Source: Primula veris
Taxonomy: Eukaryota; Streptophyta; Magnoliopsida; Ericales; Primulaceae
Direction of reading: 5' to 3'
Length of the DNA stretch: 64,000 bases
Assembly (NCBI GenBank): GCA_963682055.1
Contig: OY821749.1
Span: 31,999,631-32,063,630 of the forward strand
Below are positions 1 to 11,565 of the stretch, in pieces. The notes under the pieces are model-generated. The model ran no database searches. It saw nothing but the letters and a program-made list of their open reading frames with translations, and was not told where the DNA came from. The position numbers were made by a program, and so were the translations under genes. Each line of letters begins with the position of its first letter. Positions within the stretch are counted from its first letter, which is position 1.

Positions 1-177
1 GTGTGTTGACGAAAAGGGAAAAAAGTTTATTTATTTATTAGAGATATATGTTGCTACACCAATTGAACTATTTATTACAATGTAAAAGCGTTTTAGTTAC
101 TGACCTTACCATACAGAGCACAATATAATGGAACCATTTACAATTGTCGGTACATAAAAGTAAATGAACGCACTTAC

Positions 178-1697
178 ATTTGATCCATCGCCATGATCTC
201 CTTCATTCCTAATACTCTTGAACTTAACAAATGACAAAGGGCTTTGTTCACCATCAAACGATGGGACAACATTTTCAAATGCCTTAATAAGAAGCTCCAC
301 TTTTCTCTTCTGAGTCGGAGCAAGTTCACTAACAGCCTGTTGAAGTGCATAATCTAACATCCATTCTTCAGCACTTTTCTTCTTGTCCAAACCGTTACGC
401 CTTAGAGACACTTCTTCGCCTTCTTTTTCGGACCCCAAAGATAAAAGAGATGGCTTTTTTGGATTGATTTTCCTCACTTTTCCAAGTTCCTTAAAGAACT
501 TTTTCAAGAGTATTAAGTTTTTTCAGGTTACTCCAACTCTTAGGGGCTTTCTTCTTGGCATGTTCTGGATCTTCAATTGATCGGAAGCTCTTGATCGGAA
601 GGAGCATCGCTACAAATTGAGACATCTTCGGGTGGTTGGTCTGGTACTTCCGGAAGAAGAATTTTCTCAATTGCCTCTCGTACCATTTTAGTGGCATAAA
701 CTTTTTGTATTTCCAAATCTTGTCTCCTCATCTCCTTATTTTCAATATCCTTGTTTTTTATACCTGGTTTTTGTGTCTCCATTTCTTGATTATCCAGTCC
801 TTCAGGTAGACCAGATACCATTTGCTGGTGTATTAGGTACCACATGCTCATCTGCTTCGTTTTCCCAACCCCGGGTCCATTGTTCTTCGCCACGTCATCA
901 AATCCAATGGACTCAGACGTCGATTCACCATTCTCAGGATGTATATCCACTGTATTCTTATTTTCATCTCCTTTAGCTACCTTCACTTTATCTCTACTAG
1001 AAACACCTTTGCTATTTTTACCCTTTTTTCGACCTTTTGAATCTTTATCAACAACCGATTTCTTTGTTTTAATATCCTATACCAAGTCACTAGCATTACT
1101 TTTTATACCCTTTTGGGTATTTGAAAAACGACGCCTTTTCGATAACATCCGCTTTAACCCCTGAGCGGAAGAATGACTATGCTTGCCATGGAGTGAGCAA
1201 TAGGTGTAAGTGCAAACCCTTAAAGCCGAATTTTTTTCCGTATCTCTCTCCTCAGGCTCAACTTTAACAGTAGGAACCTTCGAGTCCTTGAGAGCCGATG
1301 AACAAGTGGGTCTAATTACACTTTCGCCCTCGGATACTTTATCACAAGTGCCCTTCTTAGGTTTACTCATCAAAACCCTCAAGGTTCTCAAACTAGTGTT
1401 CCTTTTAAAATTAGGACTAAACTTCGATTTCATATTTAACGAAACGGATTTCTTATCATCAAAGCTAACACTACTAGATTCGGAATCGGCAAAATCACTT
1501 ACCAGAAGATTCATCCTTTTCTTTTCTGAAGAAGTTGTGGCTTTCAAGTAATTAGGATTCGATCTCGGGTTCTTCAATCTCTCTATTTCCTCACAAGACG
1601 AACTCGACCCATTAGCCGATGAGCTTGTTGAAGCTTTATCTGATTCACTTTCAACCTGTTGAGTCATTAAATCATCAAAAACTTGATAGTTACACAA
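178..1697 (-). pseudogene. PICBP-like calmodulin-binding protein, broken first-exon copy (unit 0)
   Basis: This is a diverged copy of the first large exon of the intact gene at 49343-50800. It keeps the Ser-rich N terminus, the CTYTYCSLHGKHSHSS segment followed by a basic KRRR patch, and the calmodulin-binding domain ending in KAFENVVP. The homologous splice donor (AAT|GTAAGT) lies at 178/177. Several lesions show that it is dead. A TAG replaces a Lys codon near 1077. A deletion near 585-600 removes the stretch after DQEL and shifts the frame. A one-base insertion near 510-515, in the first helix of the calmodulin-binding domain (LKKLN...), shifts it again. The remaining exons would lie left of the window. 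The copy begins further upstream (MTQQ...) than the ATG usable in the intact gene. Confidence 0.88.
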
Positions 1698-3045
1698 TTA
1701 CACAAATCTAGAATTTTTCTTCTTTTGTTTCACTCTTTTTCGCAAAGTAAGCAATTTGCAAAACAAAATGAAGTAATCTTAAACTTTCTATTGAACTGTG
1801 TGGTTTCATTTTAGTCATATTCATGTGTGGCGCTATTTATGTGATGGTGTCGATTATCCAGTGAAAAGTGCAAGGAAAAAAACAGAGATGATCAAAATAT
1901 GAGTTTGAAATTTAGAGTGTTGTTAAGTTTTTGAAATACACTGCTTTGTTCTTGTTGGTTTGGATTAGCGTAGTATTATGTTAGGGAAACCGATAACATG
2001 TTAAATCTTTCTCAAATATACCGTGAAAGCTGCATATATGATTGTGATACTCCTATTTAGTGTGTCATTTTAGACTGAAAGACACCTTAAAATGCTTGCA
2101 CTATTTAATATCTTCATTTTGTGTTACAGATATAGTAAAATTAGAAGTAGTGCTTCAAACTGTTTCGTTTTCAAGCACTATTTCGACTCCGAACCCTGAC
2201 GACACTTGGGAGTAATGACTGCCACTTTTTGCCCATGACGACGGAAGGAGGGATGTAGGTGGCTTGGTTTTTATTTGGGAGTAATTTAAAGCTGGAGCCA
2301 AACAGGAATTAATCATCATTAGGTTGATTTTATCCTCAAAGTGATGCTAAATGAAATACATCATATTTTCTATTTTTGTTAGTGATTACTCTCACTCAGA
2401 CAAAAAAACACTCGAATCAATTTTTACATTTATCACTTTTCACTAATTTTATTGTGACAGACACTTCAATTCGATGGATAGTTAACAAAAGAGTGACAAG
2501 TCATAACATGATTAAAACCTCATTAAGAATGCAAATGTAAAGTGATACAAATTACAAACGATAAGGGAAACGAAAGCGTGAAATGTTACACAAAAAAAAT
2601 GATGCAGAAATTCACTTGTTAAAACAAGAAGAATCGATACACAGGAAGAAGCCATCCGTTTCGAAATGAGAAACGACTTTACCGAGAAACACGATTAAAA
2701 GACTTCAAAACAAATTAAACAGTTTCTTTTTGTGTGTGCGCAAAATCTCGAGTCCGATTAAGAAAATTAAAATACTGGTTAAGAAAACATGGTTATGACT
2801 TATGAGTATGGCGATTAAAACAAACAATTTTTTACTACTTTAGTATACGTTGGATATCACTAAATATAACTATTAACAAAATGACGTTAATTGCTACTTA
2901 ATCCGTCGCAATAATATAATTTATTTGAACTATTACCATCAATATTAATAAAGTAAAATGTTTTTCTCATATATTTTTACTATCTAAAAAATCAACTCAC
3001 ATTACATGACATATCCATCTTATTAAAATTTTTAATTTTTATTAA
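1698..3045. other. Intergenic, no gene seen
   Basis: The first 100 bases or so still match the sequence upstream of the intact PICBP gene (50800-50900). Beyond that it is AT-rich spacer with no coding similarity in any frame that I recognise. Confidence 0.6.
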
Positions 3046-3250
3046 TATTAGATTTAACAAATTTTTTATTATTAATATTTAAATTTAGGTTAGGTTCAAC
3101 TAGGATTCTAGTATATTTTTATCTGAATTTTTAGTGAGTTGTATTTTTAGATTTAACAATTTTTTTTAATTAATATTTAAATTTAGGGTAGACTCAAGTA
3201 GACTTCTATTATATTTTTATTTGATTTTTTATTACATAACGTGACTTGTA
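3046..3250. repeat. About 99-bp tandem repeat, two copies
   Basis: Two successive copies start with GATTTAAC at 3051 and 3150. Each contains AATATTTAAATTTAGG followed by a line resembling TAGTATATTTTTAT. The same sequence occurs in reverse complement, in three copies with a 100-bp period, at 52150-52470. The homology extends leftwards to about 2950, so this is part of a dispersed element rather than a local satellite. Confidence 0.7.
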
Positions 3251-3469
3251 CTGATATCTTCAATTTTTTTTATTACTTTATTTGAGTTTTTATTAAAAAA
3301 ATGTGACAATATTTCCCAATAATTTCAACGCAAGTCCTCTCTCTCTTTCTCATTCACACAGTCCAATATATATTTTTACTTTTTTACTTTTACTGTTTGT
3401 TTATTCTTACCCTTTATTCTACATTTACTAGTTTTTGTTTCCTATTTGAGTGGGTTTTATTATACTCAA

Positions 3470-4600
3470 CATTGGAGTAAAAAAGGGTGTGTTTTTTTAT
3501 AGATATTTAAGGGGTTTTTTCAAGGAAACTAGAGTTTTAATTTGTTGGATTGTTGAATAAGGAAAACCCCCCGCAAAAACCCTATATATTTAATTAGGAT
3601 TGTTTATCAATTAAGGTCAAATTTCAGTTTGGACTGAGCTCTTTATTAAGCAGGTTGTGGTTTTATGAGCTTGATTGCAGCAATGTTGGGATAATGCCCT
3701 TAAATTTTGTGTCTTTTTAGTAAATACTATGCAATGCTTGAGAATTTCTTTCCTAAAAAAAAAAAAAGGGCGATCCAGGAATTTAGGATTATTCTCTCTT
3801 TTTTTTGGCTTATTCAAAATATTGGATCTTTTTACTAGGAATTGTTCAACTTCACCCTAGCTTTATTCATATCAATTTTGGGTTCTAGGTGGAAATAGGT
3901 CACATCGCGCCTATTCTCGTATAATTCGGCTTACTCCCCCGGATCGGCCAGGCTTCTAGGCTGGGACTAATTTCCGCCTAGGGTTGCTTTTTAGAACGTT
4001 AGTTTTATTATGCTATCACCGCTATCATTGGAGTAAAAAGGTGTAATTTGTATTGAGATTCAATGGTTTCTTTTCAAGGAATAGAGAGATTTAATTGTTA
4101 GATTGTTTGATAAAACAAAACCCTATTATTTTTAAATTTGTTTATCTATTATGGTCAAATCTTAGTTGAGACTGAGCTCTTTATTAAGCAGGTTGTGGTT
4201 TTTTTAGCTTAATTCTACCAATGTTGGGATAATACCCATTTTTGCATCTTTTTAGTAATACTATACAATGCTTGAGAATCTGTTTCCTAATAACTTGGGA
4301 AATCCAGGATTATTCTCTTTTTTTCCTGCTTATTCAAAATATTGGATCTTTTTACAAGGAACGGTTCAAATTTACTCTAGTTTTATTCAGATCCATATCC
4401 GTTTACATTTTTTTTTGTGATAGTAGTATAATAAACTTGATCTTCAAATCAAAATGGAAACTTCTTATTGCCTAGGATACTCCAATCCTCAGAATTTTTC
4501 TTTCTTTTCTTTTTTCCTGCTTATTCAGTTAATTGGAACATTTTACGAGGAATTTTTCAACTTTACCCTATCTTTAACCATCTTTATACAATCTAAGTAT
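3470..4600 (+). repeat. Diverged direct repeats upstream of AUG1
   Basis: About 400 bp from 3470 recurs from about 4000, sharing strings such as CAATGTTGGGATAAT, CAATGCTTGAGAAT and TATTGGATCTTTTTAC. A shorter third piece lies at about 4480-4590 (CTGCTTATTCA, GGAATTTTTCAACTT). They occupy the presumed promoter and 5' leader of AUG1. A pyrimidine-rich tract ending in AATAG just before the start codon could be the acceptor of a 5'-UTR intron. An unrelated short repeat sits between the copies at about 3905-3998. Confidence 0.6.
3905..3998 (+). repeat. Short interspersed repeat, family with 57309-57467
   Basis: This segment contains ACTAATTTCCGCCTAGG and TTTTTAGAAC. A related copy in the same orientation is at 57309-57467 (CTAATTTCCGTCTAGG, TTTTTAGAACA). 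It is GC-richer than its surroundings and interrupts the repeat pair upstream of AUG1. It is probably a degraded MITE or SINE; the class is undecided. Confidence 0.45.
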
Positions 4601-4654
4601 TGTTTTAAAGTTTAAGCAGGATTTTCCTCTTATTTCAATAGGTTTGAACAACTT

Positions 4655-7022
4655 ATGAGCATGAGTGAGATTATGTCAGGGGTCGAATCTGCCGGATCCG
4701 ATGCTAGTAAAATTGCAGAAGTAAAATCGTGGTTAACATCTCAGTTCGATTTGGTCGGTAAAGAAGTGCCTGACTTCGAATACACTCCTCGGAGCGTAGC
4801 ACATCTGCATAGTCTCGCCTCTCTCTCTATAGCCAAGACTCAAGCTGCAGGGATCATCGCCAATGATTTTCGCCAAAAAGCTGCTGAATATCGAGCACAA
4901 GGTAGTTTCTTAGTTTTCTCAATGGAAAATGTTTTTTACACAGATCCCTACAAGATTTATACGCTACACAAATTCGTATTCTTTGATTTGTTGGTTAATG
5001 TAGTGTGGGCACTGCTGCCACCTCAGATGTGTACGTTTTTTCTTGATGTTTATAATGTCGCAAAATTTTCAGCTTCTGTCTGTACTTGTTTTGGATCCAA
5101 TCTTTCCTTAGACCTTCTGAATTACATTTTGTTTTCATATTATTTCGAATTTTGTAGGGAGGTAAGTTTTATGAAACTAGCGAAACATCATTATTATAGA
5201 AGAAAAACTGGAGCTTTGTTGTGGATATTTTCTAATTAGTTTGGGAGCCGATCAAGCAATTGCGTTTTGTGTAGTGTTTCTGCTTACCATATTAAACACA
5301 GTTTAGTGTATAGTTTAGTGTATAGTTAGATTTCGAAAGGCTTGGTTGAGTAGTTGAGTCGAGTCGTAAAGGACATGTTTTTCTATATAGGCGAGTACGG
5401 TCGAGCTTAAACTAATACAGTTATAACAATTTTTTTTGTTCATGACGATTTGAGAAATACAATTGTTCTTAGTGGGTGCTGGTCTAGTTTTATTCAGAAT
5501 CCCTTGCTTATGTAATGGGTTCATGAGAAATCTTATTGTTTATCGAGTTTCATGTTTGTTGTCTTATTTGTTAACTTCTGAAATAATTTAAATTTTTAGC
5601 CGCAAGGATCAGAGAAATTCTGGAAAATGTTGGATTGTCGCAAGGCAGTTTACCGTCTAATGTTGTGGAGTCGGCTCAAGTTCTTTCAAAAGTGGCCGAT
5701 TTGTTGAATATTAGAGATACTGAACTAAGTAGGTGAGTATCAGATCCATATTTCGAATTTTATGTGTTTGTTATGAGCACTATTATGGTTTGCAATAATA
5801 TATGGTTATATTGTAGTTTTTTTGTAGCTATGGGGGATATTTCTTTAAGAAAAACAGGAGTTGAGGAGAAGAGAGCAAAAGTACAAAAAGAATCCCGAAT
5901 TCTTTTCGATTACACAAGGAAGGCTATAGCTAGGCTGACCTATTTGAAAAGGTAATTGATAAGTATGTTTACTTGGTTTTAAGTTTATTTTGTTATTTAT
6001 GCTTCTGGGTCTTAGCGGCGTTAGGAGAAATGCTTCATTTGTTCTTTCTGTTTCTAAATTAACATATTACATATAGGACACTTGCACAGCTTGAAGATGA
6101 TGTAGCTCCTAGAGAGTCCCAAATGGAGAATTGGGAAACAAACTTGAAAGTTATGGTTTCTAAAGAGCAGCAATACTTGCAGCAACATTCCAACTATAAG
6201 GCACTGTTATATCTTCACCCTTCTCGTTTTTTTTTTTTTTTGTGTGTGTGTGTGTTCATAAGCCATATTGATTGTTCTTCGAGTATTTGTTATGTCATTT
6301 GTAGGCTCAATGCTCTTTATCATAGTACCCGACTTTCATCTGTTCCAAAATTATTGGTCATTTTTTCCGCAAAGTAGCGTTACTTTCTTAATTAGGCATT
6401 GTCGCATTGACATCTAATAAAAACAAGGCATCGGAATGAATATATATATATTAGTGGGACGTAAGCATAGTTATTATTCCAGCCAGCTTTTCTTAATCCG
6501 TGTCAAAATACAAATAGGATTATTGAGTAGCCTTTTTTTTTTTGTGGGTATGTGTCTTTCTAAGGCTTAATAACATTTTTTTTTGCTTGTATTCTCTGCA
6601 TCTTGGATACATAGTTTGATGATGATGTATTCTTCTGAAAATTCATAAAAGCTTTTTGTAAAATTTTTGATACTAAAATTCTCCTGATAAGCAGGCTGTA
6701 CTTAATCGCGTGGGCTACATGCCGGAGATTAGTCACGGTGTCCTTGCTGAAATGGCAGAGCACAAGAAAGATCTTGAGAAGAACACAAAGCCCATCCTCG
6801 ATACCTTGAGAAGCTACCAAGATCTTCCCCCTGTAAGTCCATTTTCGACTCTCTCTCTCTTCTTTTTCTCTCCCTATAATTTTCGTGATGTCCTGACTCG
6901 TTGGATCTGGACAGGACAAAGCTTTGGCTGCGCTGGCAATCGAGGACAAGAAAAGGCAGTATGCTGCTGCTGAAAAGTACCTTGAAGATGTTTTCCACTC
7001 AACTCTTGCCACTTCAGGATGA
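4655..7022 (+). CDS. AUG1: HAUS augmin-like complex subunit 1
   Basis: AUG1 is a subunit of the eight-protein augmin complex, which recruits gamma-tubulin to existing microtubules for branching nucleation in the spindle, phragmoplast and cortical array. Six exons fit: 4655-4901, 5600-5732, 5817-5951, 6077-6200, 6695-6832 and 6915-7022. They join in phase to 885 nt (294 aa), the usual length of plant HAUS1. The N terminus (MSMSEIMSG), the VAMGDISLRK and EKRAKVQKESRILFDYTRKA segments and the C-terminal LAALAIEDKKRQ...AAEKYLEDV are characteristic. The protein is mostly helical coiled coil. For exon 3 I chose the acceptor at 5815-5816, because the later AG at 5826-5827 would break phase. Intron 4 needs a GC donor (AAG|GCACTG). 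A copy of exons 5-6 lies at 33963-34292. Confidence 0.93.
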
Positions 7023-7490
7023 GATCTTCTTGTTGATTCCCTATAATATGTTAATAACCAATTATTTTTCTGGTTTTGTTGTGCATTTTCGTGCATTTTT
7101 CACCAGTGATGTTGCATTTGATATGTTAAGAGCATCGATGAGATGGGATATTTCAGACTGTTCTTCGAAAAGTATGACTGTTATTAGAATAGGATTGAAG
7201 AGACCTAAAAATATATATTATACATATGCATCCACACTTTCACTTATTTGGTGCAAAATAAATACTCCATATAGACCTTGTCAAGTTGCAGCTTTTAAGT
7301 ATTTCTTCTATATAAATTTTGCTTAAAAGGCTGAAATTTCATATGGCTGATTAGCTGAAAAGTTAAACATTTATTTATTGTATTTTGAGCTGGACAAACC
7401 TAGATTACTTTTTAACATCAAATATTTCGACTTATTTGATAAGCTGCAACCAAGCAAGCCCAAAAGACACCATTGGTAGCCTAGCTTGTA
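7023..7490. other. AUG1 3' flank, no gene seen
   Basis: This holds the AUG1 3' untranslated region and spacer. The first 160 bases match the region after the AUG1 exon copy at 34293-34450. An AACCAAGCAAGCC motif near 7448-7460 resembles a hAT-type MITE terminus, but I could not pair it with a left end. Confidence 0.5.
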
Positions 7491-7964
7491 CTATTTCCAA
7501 CTTTTCCAATCCCAAGCTTGTTTAAATTTCTCAACAACCTCATCTCCTAACATCTCTACTCCCTTCTCCTTTGCTGTATTATACGCTGACCACGATTTTA
7601 TATACGTAAAAAACCCATCCAAATCCATCAACCGCTCTGTCTTAAACCCAAATGGACCCGTGTTATCGACCCCACCTACAGGTTCAAAAGGAAACTCTAT
7701 CTGTGTGTACTTATCATCAACTAGTCCCCTAGCTGGGTCCCAATACGGCTTCGAATCTACGTAAAAGGGTAAAAAGATGGAGTCGAATTTGTTGTTGACT
7801 TCCGGAATCGTGTAGCACCATGCTGCTATTACACCGTTGGGGTGCGTGGTCGAGTTGTTTCTGGCTTGTATCTGTGGCTATTACCTTCTTGAAGATCTCA
7901 GCTAACTGCAAATACATTTAAATAATCTTCTTCATGCTGTCAAGGACGAGGATAACAGGAAAAG

Positions 7965-8640
7965 CTGGTTTCTATTTTTTTTTTTTGAAAACCTGATAAC
8001 ATTAAGATAAGTCTTTCTCAATGCACGCCCATAAAAGTCAGGCAATACATACGAAAGCGAAATCGTAACATTATCTCTTGTAAAAATAGCTAAGCAATTG
8101 GCTGCACCGTTAGTGCATCTCGGTCCCCAAGTAAAACTCCAGTTCTTGCCATTCTTTAAGGTTCTGATATCTTCAATTATGGCATAAATTTCCCACGGGC
8201 TCGACCTCGAGTTTAGAGTGCACATTCTAATCAGATCCTGATTATCGGACTGGAAAATAACATTTCTCTAGTTCATATAAACCGCACGCTCATAAGCAAT
8301 GTTGAGTATTAATGCTTCAGCCATTAGTGGGGATGAGGCTATCAAACTACCACACCACATATCAATTAAGGTCCCACTTTCATCACGTATTATCAGCCCA
8401 ACATCTGCCCTCTTCCGTGGCAGCTTTATGGCTGCGTCGGTATTAATTTTAAGATAACCATTGGGTGGTTTGGACCATTTTTCCAAACATCCATTGGTAG
8501 TAAGTGTATAAGAATTAGCTGTGTCATAGTTAGCCTTCAAAAAGTCATTATAACTCCTCATCGCTAGCCTGATAACCTTTTCCGGAGTCACTTTTGCACT
8601 ATTAAAACAAAATCATTCCTTGCTTTCCATATTTGCCAAC
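7965..8640 (-). pseudogene. RNase H-like domain fragment of a non-LTR retroelement (copy 1)
   Basis: Read leftwards, the fragment has LKINTDAAIKLPRKRA, GLIIRDESGTLIDMWCGSLI and SPLMAEALIL, the plant RNase H (RVT_3) signature found at the C terminus of LINE ORF2 and in related host proteins. It ends near an A-rich tract (minus strand), as a retroposed 3' end would. It lies inside the methyltransferase intron. It is broken by a missing T near 8605 relative to copy 2, and by an in-frame TAG at 8268-8270 where copy 2 has TGG. After the TAG the same frame continues for about 90 codons. Confidence 0.75.
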
Positions 8641-8832
8641 AAATATTTAGAATCAGGCTAACTAAGAAAAAAGCTTTATGGTTTCTATTCTAATACTAAG
8701 AAAAAAGCTTTAACTTTTTGTATGTACAAAGTATATTGAGTAAAAGATCTTATAATTTCTGCTTAAGCCGGCAATCTAGATTGCTCTGATCTGAACTTTT
8801 AAACTCCTTGGACACAAGCATACTTTAACAAC

Positions 8833-8969
8833 CTAGTGTGTGTTTGGTTGTTTTAGAGATTTTGTTAGAAAAAAAATTGGATTCATCTAGCTTAACACTC
8901 GTCGACCAAATTTAGTAGGCAAAAGAAAAAAAAAACTTGAGCTCAAAAGCTGTAACCAAACAATACCTT
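8833..8969. mobile_element. MITE-like sequence with TTTGGTTG termini
   Basis: The left side reads GTGTTTGGTTG-like and the right side is AGCTGTAACCAAACAAT, giving short imperfect inverted termini of hAT type. It is repeated with the surrounding block at about 19955-20084. No clear target-site duplication was found. Confidence 0.4.
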
Positions 8970-9216
8970 AGTTCGCATGATTTTCTTGATTTTTTTAGTA
9001 AACAATGAATCATCTTCAATGCTAAAAAGTGTATTATGTAATGCGCAACGGCTCATAACAGCTTACGTGTTTAGCAGCTTAGTCGCTACCTGTTCCAACA
9101 TCCCAAACAAGGTCATGATCTGTGGTCTTTGACGTAATGAACCGGAAAAGCTCGTCCGGGTAATTTGGTCGAGCTGTGACATAATTCTTCGCTTGCTTGT
9201 GGAACAAATCCGCCAT

Positions 9217-10100
9217 ATCCCTCTCCCTCTCTCTTGATTCGACAAATTAATTTGGAGATGTTTTATTCCTATTTATAAAAGAGATTGAGATGATTATATA
9301 TATCGGAGAGCACCAATATATAGGAGCTTTATGTGACAAATATTAAGAAAGCGATTTTGAAGAAAAGGAAAAGGCTATTGGAGGATAAGCATGTCATGGA
9401 TTACGTAGACTTGGTCGTATAGTCTTCTAGCTTTTGGCTTTGTTAGAGCATCCGCAACCGATATCTCAACCATTTTCTCAAACCTAACACATTATGGTCA
9501 TGCCGTTACGGACAGTTAAATTATCACCATATATCATGCTTCTCGAAGGGTTTCTCGGAGAGATGGCGGGACTGAAAAGAACATAGGGCAAGCCCTTCAA
9601 AGTGTTATATATTGAGTTTGCTATCATTATTATTTTCAAGATTTCAGTTATATAAAAAATAACACTTTAAATTGTGATAATTTGAATACGCGTCTCAAAA
9701 AGTTGTCGAATTTTATGGACTATAAAATGAATTATTTCCATTGTCTATTGTTTTGACCTAATCAATATGAAATTCTTTTTGTATTCGAGTCTTATAATTT
9801 GCAAAATACTAATTTTTTATTATTGAATTCGTAAAAAAATAAAAAATAAATAAAAATTTAAGTCCGTATACGGGGGTAGAACTGAGGGAATGTCCCTTGT
9901 GAATGTCACCTTTACTACTGTGACGCACCTCTTGCTTTCCAATTCGGAAAAATCTACATCGGGTCTTCGTGTTTTGCTTACCTTTATTTTGCTATAATAC
10001 CACAAGAATCAAAGAATAATTGAACATGGAGTTACAACCTTTCAACTAGAACATCCAGAAACTAATTGTCAAGTCTTTTGTAAATATGTTTTATGATAGT
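9217..10100. other. Spacer, partly duplicated at 34690-35000
   Basis: There is no gene here. It contains the promoter side of the methyltransferase pseudogene. The stretch 9500-10050 matches 34720-35010, but the second copy lacks about 225 bases (roughly 9655-9880). This helps align units 1 and 3 of the duplication. Confidence 0.6.
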
Positions 10101-10109
10101 ATAATGCAT

Positions 10110-11260
10110 GGTTTTTTATATTTTACTCACCTATACTATCAAACTGTTTTCATTAAGTCACCTATACTTTTATTTCTTTTTCTTAAATCACCTGTACTAT
10201 CAAACTATTTTCATTAAGTCACATATCCGTCATTTCATTGACAGAAAGTTAAACACGTGACTGACATGCACGTGAGCTCTATTTTCACCAATTACATATA
10301 TAACGCTGCTTTGAAAGGCAAAAGACTAAACAACTCTTTCCCCCTCAAACTTCATCTTCAACCTCAATTTCTCGCCTAATATAGATACAACATATATATA
10401 AACATCGTTGGCCATTAAAACCACAAATCAGACACTACAAACTCTCTCTCTCTCTCTCCCTCACTTAAAAGCCCACTCTCCCTTAAAAAAAATTTCTTTT
10501 TCTTTGTATCTCATGGATAACAGATGTATTTGTGATGTCAAAGTTGTGACGAAAATATCGTTGAGCCATAAAAACCTAGGTAGGAAATTTTTGTGTTGCC
10601 CTAATAAGGTGTGATCCTACTTTGATTGTATTGAACCTCAATTGGAAGTAAAAGAGAGACTAGAAAGTGAAGACCAAAGAAAAGCCAAAAAAAAAAAAAC
10701 TGCTATGGAGCAAAAATATTCAGTTTTGAAGGCTAAAATCACTCAATTGAGAGTGGAAAATGATAAGAAAAATTCGAACCCGTCTAACATAAAAAAAACG
10801 TAATAAAATTGTAAGTTAGAGAATTATTTACAATATGCAGCGGGTCTCATGTACTTTTCAGAACTTTTACGAAAAACTCTGCTCATTTTCTGAGCTAATC
10901 GAGTCATAAACCACTAATTCGCATACAAATTGACCCAAAATTGGGGTTGATGATGAAATCTAGGGTTATATAGATAGATATAGAAAGAGGAGATGAGAGA
11001 GACGATGGTAACTGTTTTTAATGATTTTTTTCTATTCTGAGTCATTTAAGAGAGAAAATGACTAAAGTGTCTCTGCCGTTAACGGAAGTTACTCACGTGC
11101 ATGTTACATGTTTAATTTTATATGAGTGAAATAACGAAAAGCTGACTTAATGAAAATGGTTTGATAGTACACGTGACTTAAGAAAAAAAATAAATAAAAG
11201 TACATGTGACTTAATAAAAACGGTTTGATAGTACAAATGACAAAAACATAAAAAAACCCT
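10110..11260. mobile_element. Non-autonomous Mutator-like element with captured gene (Pack-MULE candidate)
   Basis: Long imperfect inverted repeats of about 150-200 bp flank this 1.15-kb segment. On the left are ACTATCAAACTGTTTTCATT and AAGTCAC; on the right are the complementary AATGAAAATGGTTTGATAGT and GTGACTTAA, each with internal doubling. The left end is GGTTTTTTATATTTT and the right end is its near complement. The flanks ATAATGCAT (10101-10109) and ACAATGCAT (11261-11269) differ by one base and fit the 9-bp target duplication of Mutator-like elements. No transposase is present. The interior carries a broken GRF zinc-finger gene. Confidence 0.7.
10513..10803 (+). pseudogene. GRF-type zinc-finger protein, one-stop pseudogene
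   Basis: The frame opens at 10513 with MDNRCICDVKVVTKIS and contains NLGRKFLCCP, the Cys-x-Cys...GR-x-F...C core of the zf-GRF domain (known in topoisomerase 3-alpha, NEIL3 and many small plant proteins). A TGA at 10612-10614 interrupts it. The same frame continues with SYFDCIEP, matching the family's second half C-x-(F/Y)-F-x-W, then a Lys/Glu-rich coiled-coil-like tail to TAA at 10801-10803. The stop probably replaces a zinc-binding Cys codon, and the usual Trp is Cys here. It lies wholly inside the Mutator-like element. Intact small proteins of this type in plants are about 100-150 aa. Confidence 0.65.
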
Positions 11261-11529
11261 ACAATGCATATTTGATAACTATTCATTTATATTGTTTTAC
11301 ACTAGCCTAGCTAATGGATATGTAGTTATGATTATAACTTGGCTACATTTTTTTTATATTTTAATTTGTATTTCAGGGGCAACCAAAAAATAAACATGAG
11401 CTGCGTGTGTAATTAGTTACATTTACTACTAACTCTTTCTTAATTAGCTGTTAGATTTTGAACAAAACAGTTGTAAGGTTTAACTCACAGCCACTGATAG
11501 TTGGATATATCATGATAAGGTTCATAATC

Positions 11530-11565
<36 letters not shown>

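Larger units (their letters stand above)
7491..9216 (-). pseudogene. SAM-dependent methyltransferase (Methyltransf_11 type), broken
   Basis: This is a degraded plant methyltransferase with two exons. Exon 1 (9216-9067) encodes MADLFHKQAKNYVTARPNYP and the SAM-binding motif DVGTGS. Codon 46 (9081-9079) is TAA, where a Gln is expected in the family's GSGQAA segment. A good donor (CAC|GTAAGC) follows. Exon 2 starts at 7905 after TTTGCAG with LAEIFKKVIATDTSQKQL. Near 7845 a deletion removes the family's middle section and changes frame. The C-terminal part then reads VIAAWCYTIPEV, SKPYWDPARGLVDDKY and ends WDWKSWK at 7491. The intron (9066-7906) contains an RNase H-like retroposon fragment and a MITE-like sequence. 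Part of this intron, without either exon, is duplicated at about 19018-20149. Confidence 0.85.

Noticed and set aside
5828..5951. Alternative AUG1 exon 3 start at 5828
   Set aside because: It follows an AG but breaks phase with exon 2 ending at 5732, and it loses the conserved SFFVAMGD join; the acceptor at 5815-5816 fits both.
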